From positions 1 through 15,738 of the forward strand of contig JBHLKN010000040.1 of the NCBI GenBank assembly GCA_048886645.1: DNA of 15,738 nucleotides, in the 5' to 3' direction. Shown here piece after piece: positions 14,088-15,738 of the stretch. Origin of the DNA: Wukongarchaeum sp048886645. Lineage in GTDB: Archaea; Asgardarchaeota; Wukongarchaeia; Wukongarchaeales; Wukongarchaeaceae. The translations under genes and the position numbers were made by a program. The notes below the pieces were generated by a model. The model searched no databases, was not told the origin of the DNA, and worked only from the letters and a program-made list of their open reading frames with translations. How positions within the stretch are numbered: the stretch's first letter is position 1; each line of letters begins with the position of its first letter.

Positions 14088-14116
14088 AAAAAACTTTCTT
14101 TATTGCAAAGTTTTTT
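14088..14116. repeat. Perfect 10-bp inverted repeat between the Mo enzyme and the HypB-like gene
   Basis: AAAAAACTTT (14088-14097) and AAAGTTTTTT (14107-14116) are perfect inverted arms around a 9-base loop. The site is in the divergent promoter region, 57 bases from the Mo-enzyme start and 110 from the HypB-like start. The rest of the plus-strand leader (14117-14215) is T/G-rich with no clear TATA box. Confidence 0.5.
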
Positions 14117-14225
14117 TAATGTTGTTTAGTGTTTAGCTATCTAGTTAGGTTTTTGAGTTTTGTCGGTTTATCTTTTGTGTATTTGTTTTTGGTTTTCAAG
14201 TTTTAAGGTTTAGAGGTGCTTGTTG

Positions 14226-14984
14226 ATGCATGATGATGATCACGCTGATAATGAAAAGGATGTTATTTATCTGGAAGACCATCACAACCATGATCATAAA
14301 TATGAACATGAGGAGGAGGATCATATTCATATTTGTAGTATTGAGGTAGATGCAGATATTTATGGGAAATTGAAGGAGAAAGCTACGGAGAATCGGGAGA
14401 TCTTTCGTTCTCAGAGTATTAAGGCTTTTAACATAATGGGATCTATCGGTTGTGGGAAGACGGAGCTTATTGTTAAGATGTGTCAGGCTTTAAACCAAGG
14501 TTTTCATATAGGTTTTATTGCGGGTGATGTTGCTACTACTGTCGATTATGAAAGGGTAAGGAGTATTGTCGACAAGGGAATACAGATTAATACAGGTAAG
14601 GAATGTCATCTTGACTCTATAGTGGTTAACAAGGCCCTTGAAAGAATTCTTGGTCATGAGGAGGACGCTGGTATAGATGTTTTGTTTATTGAGAATGTGG
14701 GTAACTTGATCTGTCCTTCTGATTTTGACCTTGGGGAGGAGAAGAGGGTTGTGGTAGTGAGCGTTGATCAAGGTCCATGGATAATCCGTAAACACCCGAT
14801 TCTTATAAAGACTTGTGAAGTGATCGTTATTAATAAAGCAGATTTAGCGAAAGCAATGGATGTCAATGTAGAAGAGTTAGTAGAAGATGCAAAGAAAATA
14901 AATCCAAGGGCAAAAGTAGTGGTAACAAGCGCTAAAACAGGGGAAGGGATTGAGAAGTTAATCAAAAGTTTGGAAATAAAATAG
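14226..14984 (+). CDS. hypB: HypB-like nickel GTPase with His-rich N-terminus
   Basis: The 252-residue G3E/SIMIBI GTPase belongs with HypB, which inserts nickel into [NiFe]-hydrogenase. The P-loop is GSIGCGKT (72-79). Switch-like GDVATTVDYERVR, NTGKECHLDS and a NKAD guanine-recognition motif (VINKADLA) follow. The first 35 residues hold nine His plus many Asp and Glu, a metal-storage tail like that of some bacterial HypB; the CxxCGC nickel motif of E. coli HypB is absent. The ATG at 14226 is preferred over two preceding TTG codons because GAGGTG (14213-14218) is seven bases upstream. No other hyp gene or hydrogenase is in the window, so it may serve another nickel enzyme, or the cluster lies elsewhere. 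Confidence 0.9.
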   Translation: MHDDDHADNEKDVIYLEDHHNHDHKYEHEEEDHIHICSIEVDADIYGKLKEKATENREIFRSQSIKAFNIMGSIGCGKTELIVKMCQALNQGFHIGFIAGDVATTVDYERVRSIVDKGIQINTGKECHLDSIVVNKALERILGHEEDAGIDVLFIENVGNLICPSDFDLGEEKRVVVVSVDQGPWIIRKHPILIKTCEVIVINKADLAKAMDVNVEELVEDAKKINPRAKVVVTSAKTGEGIEKLIKSLEIK

Positions 14985-15137
14985 TTAAGAAACGGATTGA
15001 TCAAGAAAAATAAAGGGATTTAGACAGTTTTCTTTTCCCCTTTCTCATTTTTTATGGTTATCTTTTTTAATTATTTTCAAAGTTTTTTGGGGGGAAGAAA
15101 AGAGAGTTAAAAAAAGCGATTATTTGTTGATGGGGGG
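14985..15137. terminator. Convergent region with T-rich tracts on both strands
   Basis: After the HypB-like stop, the plus strand has T-rich tracts (about 15028-15036, 15049-15054 and 15063-15068) suitable for archaeal termination. On the minus strand, downstream of the MIP18 gene, the A-run at 15109-15115 gives a T-tract. No other feature is seen. Confidence 0.45.
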
Positions 15138-15500
15138 TTATGCTGGAAGGATGCAGCGCTGTAACACTCCCATTTCTGTGAGCTTTTTGATTATGTTTTC
15201 ATAGGTTTCCTTGTCTTCTAGGGCTTGGTTTATCATTTCTTCTTGCGTGTGGCTTCCTGCTTTGGTGATTACGGTGATTTTTTTGTCTGGTATTGCGTCT
15301 ATGAGGGCTTTTTTTATTACCGCTCCTATGACTCCTCCTGCAGGGCAGAAGGGTGTCGTAGGGGTGAATTCTACCTTTATTTCGTCGTCTTTTATTTCAA
15401 TGTCTTCTGGTGTGACTATTCCCATATCTGTTACTGGGATGGGATGTTCTGGATCTAAAACTCTGCTGATAATCTTCATTAATTGATCTTTATCGACCAT
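15138..15500 (-). CDS. MIP18/DUF59-family Fe-S cluster assembly protein
   Basis: The 120-residue product has the DUF59 pattern: ISRVLDPEHPIPVTDMGIV at the start (the DP-x-x-Pro-x-x-x-x-G motif), a strand segment VEFTPTTPFCPAG with the family's conserved Cys52, and a C-terminal helix pair ending in LQRCILPA. MIP18/SufT-like proteins help deliver Fe-S clusters to target enzymes in the cytoplasm. The ATG at 15500 is preferred over TTG at 15506 because AGGTAGG is then at a usual distance. It is convergent with the HypB-like gene and lies beside other metal-handling genes; direct cooperation is inference. Confidence 0.88.
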   Translation of the reverse strand: MVDKDQLMKIISRVLDPEHPIPVTDMGIVTPEDIEIKDDEIKVEFTPTTPFCPAGGVIGAVIKKALIDAIPDKKITVITKAGSHTQEEMINQALEDKETYENIIKKLTEMGVLQRCILPA

Positions 15501-15636
15501 TTTCAATCGCCTACCTGATCTAAATAGATAGGAAAGTTAAAAAAGCTTCTCATTCTCAAATTTTAGAATAAGTTTTTTAAATTGCTTTGTTTTATTTGTT
15601 GATATTGTTTCTTATTATTATTATGGTGATGAGTGC

Positions 15637-15738
15637 TTGATACGTTTTAAACGGGATTTATTGTGCTTTACCTTCCTTCTTCTGATAATAGGCGTTATGT
15701 TTCTTTTTCCTTTTGTAATGAAAGGTGTTAGTGATAAC
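15637..15738 (+). CDS. N-terminus of a membrane or exported protein (partial)
   Basis: The first 34 codons of a gene that continues past the window. The start is TTG at 15637, with GGTGATGAG (15625-15633) just upstream as SD. The translation begins (M)IRFKRDLLC and continues with a hydrophobic segment of about 20 residues (TFLLLIIGVMFLFPFVM), typical of an N-terminal membrane anchor as in transporter permeases or exported proteins. The family cannot be set from this fragment. The upstream ATG codons at 15623 and 15629 are out of frame or soon stopped. Confidence 0.6.
   Translation, partial: MIRFKRDLLCFTFLLLIIGVMFLFPFVMKGVSDN

Noticed and set aside
1..15738. tRNA genes, CRISPR arrays and insertion sequences
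   Set aside because: No T-loop consensus with a matching acceptor stem, no regularly spaced repeats and no transposase-like protein were seen by eye.

Overview
This window looks like chromosome from an AT-rich archaeon, probably a metagenome-assembled member of Thermoproteota of the Bathyarchaeia kind. The phylum guess is inference. The evidence is an archaeal-type MetRS with a fused tRNA-binding tail, a CDKAL1/e-MtaB-type tRNA methylthiotransferase, an F420-type luciferase-fold oxidoreductase, TATA-like boxes, strong Shine-Dalgarno (SD) sequences, and many TTG and GTG starts. A run of exactly 100 N (9708-9807) marks a scaffold join.

Layout. At 1-3916 (minus) there is a tightly overlapping operon: metG, an FAD/NAD(P) disulfide reductase, a 41-residue mini-ORF and a minimal nucleotidyltransferase that runs off the window. 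At 4073-4753 (plus) there is a divergent PHP-domain phosphoesterase. At 4860-7647 (minus) there are a ribbon-helix-helix regulator with two inverted repeats in its leader, the tRNA methylthiotransferase, and a PrsW-like membrane protease with a C-terminal zinc ribbon. A gene-poor stretch of about 520 bases (7648-8170) holds open frames that look like decayed coding sequence. At 8171-8694 (plus) there is a two-cistron locus whose second gene is a membrane protein with a 78-bp tandem duplication, a zinc ribbon and ATA where its start codon should be. At 8861-10112 (minus) two paralogous HEAT-repeat genes, split by the assembly gap, lead into a MoaD-like protein. From 10294 the plus strand carries an F420-type oxidoreductase and a small two-helix membrane protein. 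A DUF362 protein (minus) and an unrecognised Cys-containing protein (plus) diverge from a palindrome-rich promoter region. Last come a molybdopterin sulfite-oxidase-like enzyme (minus), a His-rich HypB-like GTPase (plus), an MIP18/DUF59 Fe-S protein (minus) and the first 34 codons of a membrane protein (plus).

Themes. Several genes concern metal or cofactor handling: the HypB-like GTPase, MIP18, MoaD, the Mo-enzyme, DUF362 and the F420-type enzyme. No hydrogenase or molybdenum-cofactor operon is visible, so any link is inference. The most unusual signals are two genes whose best-placed initiation codon is ATA, several inverted repeats at predicted promoters, an active-site substitution in the nucleotidyltransferase, and two nearby membrane proteins that both end in a zinc ribbon.
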